From Shewanella sp. KX20019 (lineage in GTDB: Bacteria; Pseudomonadota; Gammaproteobacteria; Enterobacterales; Shewanellaceae), in assembly GCF_016757755.1 (NCBI RefSeq), contig NZ_CP068437.1:4216001-4280000 (forward strand): a stretch of 64,000 nucleotides of DNA, read 5' to 3'. The notes beneath the pieces are model-generated. The model saw only the letters and a list, made by a program, of their open reading frames with translations, did not search any database and was not told the DNA's origin. This document shows positions 1-7,736 of the stretch, piece after piece. Each line of letters starts with the position of its first letter. Position 1 is the stretch's first letter. Both the position numbers and the translations under genes were made by a program.

Positions 1-2
1 TA

Positions 3-458
3 GAAATGCTTGGGTTCGATAACCAAATTCAAGATTCGTCCAGTTTTAGCCACTGGCTTGTCCGCAGCTCAAATCATACCCGTTCAAACAGCAAGCTTAA
101 CTCGCGTAAATTGAACCTATTAGTCGACTCTAGTTGCCAGCAAGAGTGTGAATGGCTGGCATTGATGGCATCTGCCTGGCCAAATGTACAACTTGTTGGA
201 GAAAGAACCAGAGGCAGCCCAAGCCCGCGCCATTACATTACACTCATCCAAAGTGGCATACAGCTTAGCTTCAGTGCTGGCTTAACTTACAGCGCTCATG
301 GAAAGTTAGTCTCGGGAATAGGCATCTCTCCGACAATAGCTCTTAATAACCTCGCTCTTAGTCAAGAAAGTATCAGCCAGCTGATCGCTGCTAAATCTAT
401 CGTTCCAACACACACATCAAGCGCCAATACACTCTCAACAGCTAAAAGATCGCCATAA
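3..458 (+). CDS. S41-family peptidase-like protein, C-terminal part (cut by window edge)
   Basis: The reading frame is open to the left edge, so this is the last ~150 residues of a longer protein. The segment around codons 35-110 resembles the C-terminal processing peptidase (S41) core: a beta strand LNLLVD, a helix starting CQQECEW, then VQLVGERTRGS, which matches the family's GERT-x-G strand-turn, and a late GIGISPT like the family's G-x-G-I-x-P-D. In active S41 enzymes a nucleophilic Ser lies three residues before the Glu at the helix start; here that place seems to hold Gln, so the protein may be a non-catalytic relative. The N-terminal half, including any signal peptide or PDZ domain, lies outside the window. 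The tail after residue ~115 is Ser/Thr-rich. Confidence 0.6.
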   Translation, partial: EMLGFDNQIQDSSSFSHWLVRSSNHTRSNSKLNSRKLNLLVDSSCQQECEWLALMASAWPNVQLVGERTRGSPSPRHYITLIQSGIQLSFSAGLTYSAHGKLVSGIGISPTIALNNLALSQESISQLIAAKSIVPTHTSSANTLSTAKRSP

Positions 459-526
459 AGGCATCTTTTACGATGAAGATCCGCACTTTTGTTCCATCGC
501 TTGCTTAAGTAGGGTATAAGGGCACT

Positions 527-1390
527 ATGAAAACCCCTAAACGACTCCAACCATTGGTTGATGAAGGATTAATAGACGAAGTTATTCGTCCATTAATGAG
601 CGGAAAAGAAGCCGACGTCTATATCGTAAGATGTGGTGATGATGTCCGCTGCGCGAAAATCTACAAAGAAGCCGACAAACGTAGTTTTAAAAAAGCAGTC
701 GAATATCGTGAAGGCCGCAAAGGTCGCAATAGCCGACGGGCTCGTGCGATGGAAAAAGGCTCCAATTATGGCCGTCAAGAACAGGAGCAAGCCTGGCAAA
801 ATGCTGAAGTAGATGCGTTATACCGCCTCGCTTACGCTGGAGTACGAGTGCCTCAACCCTACGGCTGCTTTGATGGTGTTTTACTCATGGAGCTGGTGAC
901 CGATGATGCTGGCTACGTTGCACCTAGATTAAACGATATCACCCTCACAGCAGATATGGCCATCGCCCACCATTATCAAATCATGAAAGATGTGCAACGT
1001 ATGCTTTGTGCCGGTCTGATCCATGGCGACCTGTCTGAATTTAATGTTCTGCTAGATGATATTGGCCCTGTGATTATCGATCTACCACAAGCTGTCGATG
1101 CTGCAGCAAATAATAACGCCAAGCGCATGCTGTTGCGTGATGTAAATAACATGACCCAATATTATGGCCAGTTTGCTCCCTCGCTGCTCAAAACCAAGTA
1201 TGCACAAGAGATGTGGCTGAAATTTGAATCTGGCGATCTTACGCCAGAGAGTGAACTAACCGGCGAATTTATTGAGAGTGAGCATACCGCGGATATCAAT
1301 GCGGTATTGGAAGAGATCCAAGCGGCATTCGAAGAGGAACAGCAACGTAAAGAGCGTATCAGTGATGCAGCAGCGCAAGATGAGTATTAA
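527..1390 (+). CDS. RIO1-family atypical serine kinase
   Basis: A 287-residue protein of the RIO kinase family, which are atypical ATP-dependent Ser/Thr kinases; the bacterial substrates are poorly known. An early LMSGKEADVY stretch is the RIO-type nucleotide-binding loop, and K of CAKIYKEA is the likely ATP-binding lysine. The catalytic loop HGDLSEFN has H166, D168 and N173, and the metal-binding strand IIDLPQAV carries D185. The region after residue 70 holds the basic flexible stretch typical of RIO1. The C-terminus (from ~240) is acidic and Glu/Gln-rich and may be disordered. It ends just before a bidirectional terminator shared with the convergent peroxiredoxin gene. The family assignment is firm; the cellular role is not. 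Confidence 0.93.
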   Translation: MKTPKRLQPLVDEGLIDEVIRPLMSGKEADVYIVRCGDDVRCAKIYKEADKRSFKKAVEYREGRKGRNSRRARAMEKGSNYGRQEQEQAWQNAEVDALYRLAYAGVRVPQPYGCFDGVLLMELVTDDAGYVAPRLNDITLTADMAIAHHYQIMKDVQRMLCAGLIHGDLSEFNVLLDDIGPVIIDLPQAVDAAANNNAKRMLLRDVNNMTQYYGQFAPSLLKTKYAQEMWLKFESGDLTPESELTGEFIESEHTADINAVLEEIQAAFEEEQQRKERISDAAAQDEY

Positions 1391-1419
1391 GTAGCCTTTC
1401 TTTTCTGAAACTGAACGAT

Positions 1420-1453
1420 AAAAAAGCCCAGCAAAAAAGTGTTGGGCTTTTTT
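1420..1453. terminator. Bidirectional intrinsic terminator
   Basis: An 11-bp stem AAAAAAGCCCA / TGGGCTTTTTT with A and T runs on both sides lies between the convergent kinase and peroxiredoxin genes, so it can stop transcription from both. Confidence 0.85.
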
Positions 1454-1472
1454 ATATCAAATACAGCTAAAA

Positions 1473-2057
1473 CTATTCCACTTGTGCTGATTCGCTATCA
1501 CTAGCAGGCTCATCTTCAGCCGCTTTTTCAATCCCAAGCGCCTTTAACGTTGCAGCAATATCTTCAGCTGCCGTTTCGGCATTGATGTCATCATCAATTT
1601 TTAAGATTTTGCCATCTTCACCGATGTAAAAGGTCACTCGGCTGGCAACACGGACAAAATTAAGCACGTCATAGGCTTTGGCAGTTTCTTTGGTCGGATC
1701 GCTCAGCATTGGGAAGTCTGCTTTTTGCTCTTTAGCAAACGCTTGGTTATCTTCAAGATCGTCGACGCTCGCCATCATATATGCCGCATTGTACTCGCGG
1801 ATCAGGTGCCCTTTTTGTACTAAAGACTTACATTCGAGTGTGCAACCATGAGTATTCGCCATTGGATACCATGCCAATACTAGCGTCTGCTTGCCTTTGT
1901 AGTCACTCAATTGATAAAAGTGGCCATCAGTGGCCTGAAGCTTAAAACTGGGTGCTGTGTCACCCACTTTTAAATCGGTAGCCATGGCTACCGATGGTAA
2001 CAGTAGCGCTGCAGCTAAAAGCATTTTTGACGTTTTCTTCATCATTGTTTTAATCAT
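1473..2057 (-). CDS. Periplasmic peroxiredoxin (AhpC/TSA, PrxQ/Bcp-like)
   Basis: A thiol peroxidase of the AhpC/TSA superfamily. The N-terminus has a Sec signal: basic residues, a Leu/Ala core and PSVAMA just before the mature part, so it should act in the periplasm. The thioredoxin-fold core contains the peroxidatic motif P-M-A-N-T-H-G-C-T with a second Cys four residues later (CTLEC). Classical Bcp has five residues between the pair, so this belongs to a CX3C subgroup. The acidic tail after residue ~175 is probably disordered. A GTG three codons upstream (2066) is in frame, but the ribosome-binding site AGGTG overlaps it and sits eight bases before the ATG at 2057, which I therefore prefer. 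The substrate range (H2O2 or lipid peroxide) cannot be read from the sequence. Confidence 0.85.
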   Translation of the reverse strand: MIKTMMKKTSKMLLAAALLLPSVAMATDLKVGDTAPSFKLQATDGHFYQLSDYKGKQTLVLAWYPMANTHGCTLECKSLVQKGHLIREYNAAYMMASVDDLEDNQAFAKEQKADFPMLSDPTKETAKAYDVLNFVRVASRVTFYIGEDGKILKIDDDINAETAAEDIAATLKALGIEKAAEDEPASDSESAQVE

Positions 2058-2150
2058 TGTTTTCACCTAATTTTTACTATGTTACCTGTAATTGTTATAG
2101 CACTAATCATAGCCGTAAACAAAAAGTTCACCTACGCTGACAGCAACTCT

Positions 2151-2564
2151 CTAGCCTAAACATTCAAATGCCAAATCGTAGGCCTTAGCTAAATCAACCG
2201 TTTTAGGACGACAATTTTTAAGCTCGCTATGCTTCTTATCTGACGCGCGTAAGGTGGCGGGATGGATAAACTCAATCTCACAACTGCAGCTAGCAAGAAT
2301 AGCGCCCTCCATCAAGAATGTGCCAGCTCCGCCTGCACCTTGACCCGTTGTGGCACGTCTATTTAGCACCAATTTTTCAACAGAAAAATCACTGAGGTGA
2401 TTACTGACTTTAGCGATAAATGCAACCACATCAGCTTGTGTAGGATTTTTATGTAAACTAAATTTAGTGACTTTCGGCGCGATCAAACTATGACTTGCAC
2501 GATCTCCCGTTAGCGTCACAACCCTAACCTCATTCGCTTTTAAAAAGAGTCCTGCAACAATCAA
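2151..2564 (-). CDS. DUF3010-family protein
   Basis: A 137-residue protein resembling the DUF3010 family, common in Shewanella and Vibrio and of unknown function. It shows alternating strands (IVAGLFL, VRVVTL, KLVLNRR) and a Gly-rich loop GQGAGGAGTF, a pattern suggesting an RNase H/RuvC-like alpha/beta fold; that fold is my inference. There is no signal peptide, so it should be cytoplasmic. The start is TTG with AGGGG seven bases before it; no ATG fits the conserved N-terminal strand better. It stands alone between two leftward genes. Function unknown. Confidence 0.7.
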   Translation of the reverse strand: MIVAGLFLKANEVRVVTLTGDRASHSLIAPKVTKFSLHKNPTQADVVAFIAKVSNHLSDFSVEKLVLNRRATTGQGAGGAGTFLMEGAILASCSCEIEFIHPATLRASDKKHSELKNCRPKTVDLAKAYDLAFECLG

Positions 2565-2608
2565 ACTAATTCCCCTAAATCGACACTAACTTAAAAATAG
2601 AGATAAAA

Positions 2609-2631
2609 ACGCCAGCGTTAACACTGGCGTT
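2609..2631 (-). terminator. Intrinsic terminator of the 2662-4386 gene
   Basis: An 8-bp stem AACGCCAG / CTGGCGTT with an 8-base loop; on the minus strand it is followed by a T-rich run. It lies just after the stop of the large periplasmic protein gene. Confidence 0.75.
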
Positions 2632-2661
2632 ATTTCTACGGTTTTAACCTTACCCTGAACG

Positions 2662-4386
2662 TTACTTGGTCGCGCGCGAATTCACTGCTGAATCGATAAC
2701 AATGCCTTTATTATCGACATCAAGCTCTACTTTAACCCGCATATCATAATCCTTCATCGCCTTGAACTCCTCTGGAACTGGTTCTCCAGTGAGCTCAATA
2801 AACTTAAGTAGCGGCGCGAACATTTTCATATAGTCTGCAGACATCGCAAACAACCCGTTGCTTGCTATTGCTTCAGAGCTAAGCGTATTGGCAACAGCTT
2901 CACCTTTATCACCAAAGAACAGAACTAAATGATTGCCCTTCACTGCTAACTTAGCGGTGACTTTCATCTCTGGTGGCATCGGCAATACATCATTCAAAAC
3001 AATCGCACTGCCATCTGTCGGTAGTTGAATGTTGGCCAATTCAGGCGCGAATGGCTTAACCATATTAAACAGCATGGCTGGATTTTCGGCGGACAGGGTC
3101 ATCACCGCATCCAAGCTTTCAATCTCAGGTGAGTCAACATCGTCATTGATCTTATAGTCAATCACTGACAAACCAACACCTTTAACGCCATTCGCCATAC
3201 CGGTAAACATGCCAAGCATAGCTGGGCTCTGTTGGCTCATCTGTGTTTGCATCTCTTGCAATGGCGCACACTGGTATTCAGGTGTTAACATCTCATCCCA
3301 AATAGCCTGTAAAGATGGCACCATTTGGTTGATATCGATACCTAAGCCTAACGTCGCGACGCTGTTATCAATATCTTGCACATAAGCTGGAATATAGCCG
3401 CGCATCTGCTGATATGCATCTAGCATAATTTGGTTTTTACTTTCAAAAACCACCCTATAACTCAGTGAGCTTTCATTGCTGCTGATATCCATTAGGTCAT
3501 AACCGGCAACCGTACGCGGCCAGTTAGCAGCTATTGCCGACAACTCTTGGTCACATACTGGCGATCTCAGCTCTGCAAAAGGGTCTTCTTCCGCCATTTC
3601 AAATAACTTAGTCATTTGACGCGCCAGTTGATTACCATCGGTACTCGTGAACGCTTTTACAATCTCCTGATGATTGATATAGCTGATCCCTTCATTGGTA
3701 AAGCCGTGCTTAGCAATGATATCTTCAATAATTTTAGCATCGACAATTGAATGCTCTACGGGCGTCACCGCAAGGGCTGTTTCCAATAAAGCGGCTTCAC
3801 TAAATGATGTATCTAATGTCAGCGTTAAAATTGAATCATGCACAGCTACAATCAGGTTTATCTGTTCATCTTCATTGGTGTCGGTAAGCGGATAACTGCG
3901 ATAATTGACGCCCTTGAGTTGGGCTGGAACATGCTGCAAACCACTGTCAACTTCAGCTTTATCCAATAACGCCCATACCGCATCGGCATTAGCCACTTCA
4001 AGCTTAAGCACAGGCATTGCGCCGAGGGTATAAAAGTAGCTACGGATATTTTCAGCTAAGCCGAATGTATTAATAAAAGTATCACCGTCTTTCATTGCCG
4101 CTAAATATGATTTCATTAGGCTATGAAAAAACTGTGCCCGTGGCTCATCCTCGCCTTCCCACTCGCTTAGCGCGTTAGCGCCCGATTGCTTATAAGCGTC
4201 AGAAAGTGAATTGATATATGACTTGATCGGAAATGGCTGCAGCTGTCCAGAAAATATCGGGGTGTCAGCTGGAATATAAGCCATCACAGCATTATCACTT
4301 GTTGATACTTCAGCCTCTTGCTGACTATACCAATACCCACCCGCACCAACGGCTACAACAGCCGCTGCAACTAGCATCTTATTCAT
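2662..4386 (-). CDS. Large periplasmic or membrane-anchored protein of unknown function
   Basis: 574 residues that I do not recognise with confidence. The N-terminus MNKMLVAAAVVAVGAGGYWYS is a signal anchor with no clear cleavage site, so most of the protein probably faces the periplasm. The mature part begins with a YIPADTP motif. Two features suggest internal duplication: several VLKLEVAN / MKVTAKLAVK-like beta strands, and SADYMKMFAP / NTFGLAE-like helices in both halves. Only two Cys are present (in VCDQEL and YQCAPL) and could form a disulfide. The layout resembles large YIPADT-type periplasmic proteins annotated only as DUFs. It is monocistronic, with its own terminator. The start ATG at 4386 gives the natural signal anchor. 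Confidence 0.7.
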   Translation of the reverse strand: MNKMLVAAAVVAVGAGGYWYSQQEAEVSTSDNAVMAYIPADTPIFSGQLQPFPIKSYINSLSDAYKQSGANALSEWEGEDEPRAQFFHSLMKSYLAAMKDGDTFINTFGLAENIRSYFYTLGAMPVLKLEVANADAVWALLDKAEVDSGLQHVPAQLKGVNYRSYPLTDTNEDEQINLIVAVHDSILTLTLDTSFSEAALLETALAVTPVEHSIVDAKIIEDIIAKHGFTNEGISYINHQEIVKAFTSTDGNQLARQMTKLFEMAEEDPFAELRSPVCDQELSAIAANWPRTVAGYDLMDISSNESSLSYRVVFESKNQIMLDAYQQMRGYIPAYVQDIDNSVATLGLGIDINQMVPSLQAIWDEMLTPEYQCAPLQEMQTQMSQQSPAMLGMFTGMANGVKGVGLSVIDYKINDDVDSPEIESLDAVMTLSAENPAMLFNMVKPFAPELANIQLPTDGSAIVLNDVLPMPPEMKVTAKLAVKGNHLVLFFGDKGEAVANTLSSEAIASNGLFAMSADYMKMFAPLLKFIELTGEPVPEEFKAMKDYDMRVKVELDVDNKGIVIDSAVNSRATK

Positions 4387-5183
4387 CTAAAAACTCCATT
4401 TAATAATTCCATCAATCCAGTCATTGACGCTATTTTTAACTCTGCAATTACACGTTTAACCCAACAAGCGGTGACGATCTAATAATACAAATTACTTAAC
4501 TTGATATATTACATCATTATTTAATGAAATATATAACCTAAGCATTTGATTTAGTATCAGGGCGTGTTCAAACATAAGCCAGATTCATACGGATGCAATT
4601 ATGGTCATCCATATGGCATAAAGCTAGATTTAAGAAGACGATGGGACAACGAGACGAAGGTCAAAGCTAAAGATGCATAGTAAAAATGTGATAAGCCCCA
4701 AGTAGTCTAATCAGACTACTTGGGGGATAACTCGCTTTGGATGAGCAGGCGCTAGCAAGCCAATCTAAGCACTCAATAAAGCCACCTAATGATGCGCGAA
4801 ATTGAGCTTGGTTTGTCTGGTTACTGACGGCTCTGCCTGCGATATTTAGAGAAGCGAGGTTTAAAGGAGAATTAATACAATTCTCAAGGATAAACTAAGC
4901 CATTGGAAGACTAAATATCGCCAAGCCTAAATAGGCTGGACACAGAACAGTTTCCTAAAACCATCTACGGGAACGTTGAACTATAGCCTAAAAGAAACAG
5001 CTGTGCATAACCTTGTGAGTAAAAATGTACAATTTTTCACTAAAAGAGTTCCAAAACAGCTAAAGCCCTTTGTTTATATAAGGTTAAAATAATAATTAAC
5101 TTATAATAAAAGCGTAAAATGTATATTTGTACCACTTAATTAAACGTTAACACGCTGCAAAATATCTACCTGTTCGTCTCGGT
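4387..5183. other. About 0.8 kb gene-free region with nested inverted repeats
   Basis: No ORF of family-like composition was found on either strand. The region holds several hairpins. The clearest is a perfect 13-bp stem CCCCAAGTAGTCT / AGACTACTTGGGG with loop AATC at 4696-4725, not followed by a T run. Next are CGATATTTAG / CTAAATATCG at 4840-4849 and 4911-4920, enclosing GAGAATT / AATTCTC (4867-4885), and AGCCT / AGGCT around 4925-4938. Sequence from 5040 to 5160 is AT-rich and lies downstream of cysH. It may be a structured RNA or a decayed mobile element. I recognise neither. Confidence 0.45.
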
Positions 5184-5948
5184 TTATATATCGTAATGTA
5201 AGCCACATTCACGTTTAACACCGTTGAACCTGGTCTCCTCTTCAGTCATCCCTACTTCAAGTGGTTTACTTGAGTGAATATCACCAACTGAGACATAACC
5301 TTGATCCCAAAGAGGATGATAAGGCAGCTCAAAAGCCGTTAAGTATTCGTGTACCTGTTTATTGTTCCAATCGATCATCGGCAGTACTTTATAACGGTTA
5401 CCATGTATTGCTAGTACTTGTAGCGCTTCGCGAGTACTTGATTGCGAGCGTCTAAGCCCCGCAAACCAGGTGCTGACTTCAAGCTCCTTTAATGCCCGCT
5501 GCATAGGTTCAACTTTATTGATTTGGTTATAACGATCTAACCCATCAAGACCTTGCAACCAGAGAAAACCAAACTTAGCTTCCTGCCAAGCTGAACTCAG
5601 TGGTGAAGCATACACTTTAAGGTTCAACTTCAGCCTCTCAGTCAACTCATCAATAAACCGATAGGTTTGGCTAAACAAGTAGCCGGTATCGGTCAAGATC
5701 ACCGGAATATCCGGCTTTTCAGCACTCACCATATGCAGCATAACGGCCGCTTGAATACCAAAGCTCGACGACAACGCCGCCTTACCGGGCAGATACTCCA
5801 GCGCCCAGCGGACTCGCAGCTCAGGCGTTAACTCGTCGAGGAAACGGTTCACTTTTTCAAGCTCACTACGCTGCTCTATTACTGGCGCAGTCAGCAAAGC
5901 TGCCAGCGCCTCTTTAGAGATAACAGATTCTATCTGCTGATCAGCCAT
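5184..5948 (-). CDS. cysH: Phosphoadenosine phosphosulfate (PAPS) reductase CysH
   Basis: Reduces PAPS to sulfite and PAP with thioredoxin or glutaredoxin in cytoplasmic assimilatory sulfate reduction. The PP-loop-type nucleotide site appears as ALSSSFGIQAAV and ILTDTGYLF, followed by WFAGLRRSQSSTR for PAPS binding. The C-terminal catalytic motif is ECGLH, eight residues from the end. The two-Cys motif pairs of iron-sulfur APS reductases are absent, so PAPS should be the substrate. The ATG at 5948 overlaps the cysI stop (ATGGCTGA) and has AAGGA five bases upstream. An in-frame upstream extension to 5969 lies wholly inside cysI and is unlikely. It is the last gene of cysJ-cysI-cysH. Confidence 0.96.
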   Translation of the reverse strand: MADQQIESVISKEALAALLTAPVIEQRSELEKVNRFLDELTPELRVRWALEYLPGKAALSSSFGIQAAVMLHMVSAEKPDIPVILTDTGYLFSQTYRFIDELTERLKLNLKVYASPLSSAWQEAKFGFLWLQGLDGLDRYNQINKVEPMQRALKELEVSTWFAGLRRSQSSTREALQVLAIHGNRYKVLPMIDWNNKQVHEYLTAFELPYHPLWDQGYVSVGDIHSSKPLEVGMTEEETRFNGVKRECGLHYDI

Positions 5949-7638
5949 GAAAATCCTTAGCAGCATCAATCACTGCAGCCACTACACCACTACGAACGGT
6001 ATAGTTACCGAATGTTTCACCTGTTTCTCGCTCAAATACATAACGAGCAAACAAGGCATCGAGTTCAGCAAGAATTTCAGCTTCCTGAATGTTTTCGCGG
6101 TAAAGTTTGTTGAGTCGTGTTCCTTCATAGCTTGCGCCAAGGTAGAGATTATAACGACCAGGTGCTTTACCCACCAAACCAATTTCCGCAGCAAACGGAC
6201 GTGCGCAGCCATTAGGGCAACCAGTCATGCGAATGACAATGCCTTGCTCTAAGAAACCATGCTTGTCTTGCAAGGCTTCAACTTTGGTTAAGAAGTCTGG
6301 GAAATAACGCTCAGCCTCTGCCATTGCTAATGCGCAGGTCGGTAATGCAACACAGGCAATAGAGCGGCCACGCGTTTCGGTTATAAGCTTACCCATTAAG
6401 CCGTGCAGTCTTGCAAGCGCTTCGATTTTATCTTTATCAGCCGCAGGCACACCAGCCACAATAATATTCTGGTTAGAGGTCATGCGGAAATCACCTTGGT
6501 GAATTTTCGCGATCTCTCTAAGTCCTGTTTGCAGTGGCTGCCCTGGCAGATCTTTGACACGGCCACCTTCAATAAACAGGGTTAAATGCCAGTTGTCATC
6601 AACACCCTGCTTCCAGCCATATCTATCACCACGGTCACCAATAACAACATCGCGCTTGGGCTCAAAGTTAATCCCGGTACGCTTTTCAACTTCAGCTTTA
6701 AACACATCATAACCATGTTTAACAATGGTGTATTTAAGGCGTGATAACTTACGATTTTCTCGATTTCCCCAATCACGTTGCACCGTCATTATCGCTTCAG
6801 CAAATTTAAGCGTATCTTCCGCTTTGATATAACCAAAGTCATCGGCCAAACGTGGGAAAGTCGTTACTTCACCATGAGTCGAGCCCATGCCGCCGCCCGC
6901 GACCAGATTAAAGCCTACGAGTTCGCCCTCTTCCGCAATGGCTACAAACCCTAAGTCATTGGTGTAAACATCTACATCGTTATCCGGTGGTACAGCGACC
7001 GCCATTTTAAACTTACGTGGCAGGTACGTTTTACCATAAACAGGCTCAACCTCTTCACCTTCAGTTGTCACTAGCTTTTCATCATCTAACCAGATCTCTG
7101 CGTACGCTTTGGTGTGTGGCAGCATATTATCTGACAACTTTTTCGCATATGCATAAGCTTGCTGGTGCAACTTAGACTCAACCGGGTTTGGATTACACAT
7201 CACATTACGGTTCACATCACCACAAGCTGCAATGGAATCTAACGCTTCGCGATCAAGATCTTTGATGATGGTCTTCAAATTACGCTTTGGAATACCGTGG
7301 TATTGAAACGTCTGGCGCGTCGTTAGACGAATACTGTTAGAGCTGGTTAAATTAGAGGCTATCTCATCAACCGCTAACCACTGCTTAGGTGAACATACAC
7401 CGCCCGCAACACGAGCACGCAGCATAAAGCTATATAGCGGCTCCAGTTTCTGCTCTTTACGTTCATTACGTAGATCGCGGTCATCCTGCTGATAGAAGCC
7501 GTGGAATTTAATTAACTGCTGGTCGCCTTCACTAAAAGCACCAGTGACAGCCGTATCCAAACCTTCTTGAATGGTGCCACGCAGGTAATCACTATCGGTC
7601 TTTAAATATTCGTTTATTGCTAACTTCTTCTCACTCAT
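5941..7638 (-). CDS. cysI: Sulfite reductase (NADPH) hemoprotein beta subunit CysI
   Basis: 565 residues; reduces sulfite to sulfide by six electrons on a coupled siroheme and [4Fe-4S] centre. The cluster ligands are visible as CX5C (C429 and C435 in CVALPTC) and CX3C (C474 and C478 in TGCPNGC), the spacing known from E. coli CysI. Arg/Lys-rich substrate-site segments such as RLTTRQTFQYHG and GDVNRNVMCNP are in place. It is translated after cysJ with a 98-base gap and overlaps cysH by eight bases, so cysI and cysH are probably translationally coupled. Electrons come from CysJ encoded upstream. Confidence 0.97.
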   Translation of the reverse strand: MSEKKLAINEYLKTDSDYLRGTIQEGLDTAVTGAFSEGDQQLIKFHGFYQQDDRDLRNERKEQKLEPLYSFMLRARVAGGVCSPKQWLAVDEIASNLTSSNSIRLTTRQTFQYHGIPKRNLKTIIKDLDREALDSIAACGDVNRNVMCNPNPVESKLHQQAYAYAKKLSDNMLPHTKAYAEIWLDDEKLVTTEGEEVEPVYGKTYLPRKFKMAVAVPPDNDVDVYTNDLGFVAIAEEGELVGFNLVAGGGMGSTHGEVTTFPRLADDFGYIKAEDTLKFAEAIMTVQRDWGNRENRKLSRLKYTIVKHGYDVFKAEVEKRTGINFEPKRDVVIGDRGDRYGWKQGVDDNWHLTLFIEGGRVKDLPGQPLQTGLREIAKIHQGDFRMTSNQNIIVAGVPAADKDKIEALARLHGLMGKLITETRGRSIACVALPTCALAMAEAERYFPDFLTKVEALQDKHGFLEQGIVIRMTGCPNGCARPFAAEIGLVGKAPGRYNLYLGASYEGTRLNKLYRENIQEAEILAELDALFARYVFERETGETFGNYTVRSGVVAAVIDAAKDFHG

Positions 7639-7736
7639 AGCAAGATACTCTCTATTATTCTTTTATATTTAGCGCCGACGTTAGTGTTGCCAGCGACTCA
7701 TCAATGCGTTCTAAATCAAAGCCAATCTTATAAAAA

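Noticed and set aside
4387..5183. Insertion-sequence remnant
   Set aside because: No transposase-like frame, terminal repeats or target duplications could be confirmed by eye, so I report it only as a structured gap.
7639..7736. Open frame between cysJ and cysI ending in a protein-like stretch (KIGFDLERIDES)
   Set aside because: No start codon with a ribosome-binding site was found and the frame overlaps the cysJ end. It is probably chance in a 98-base gap.
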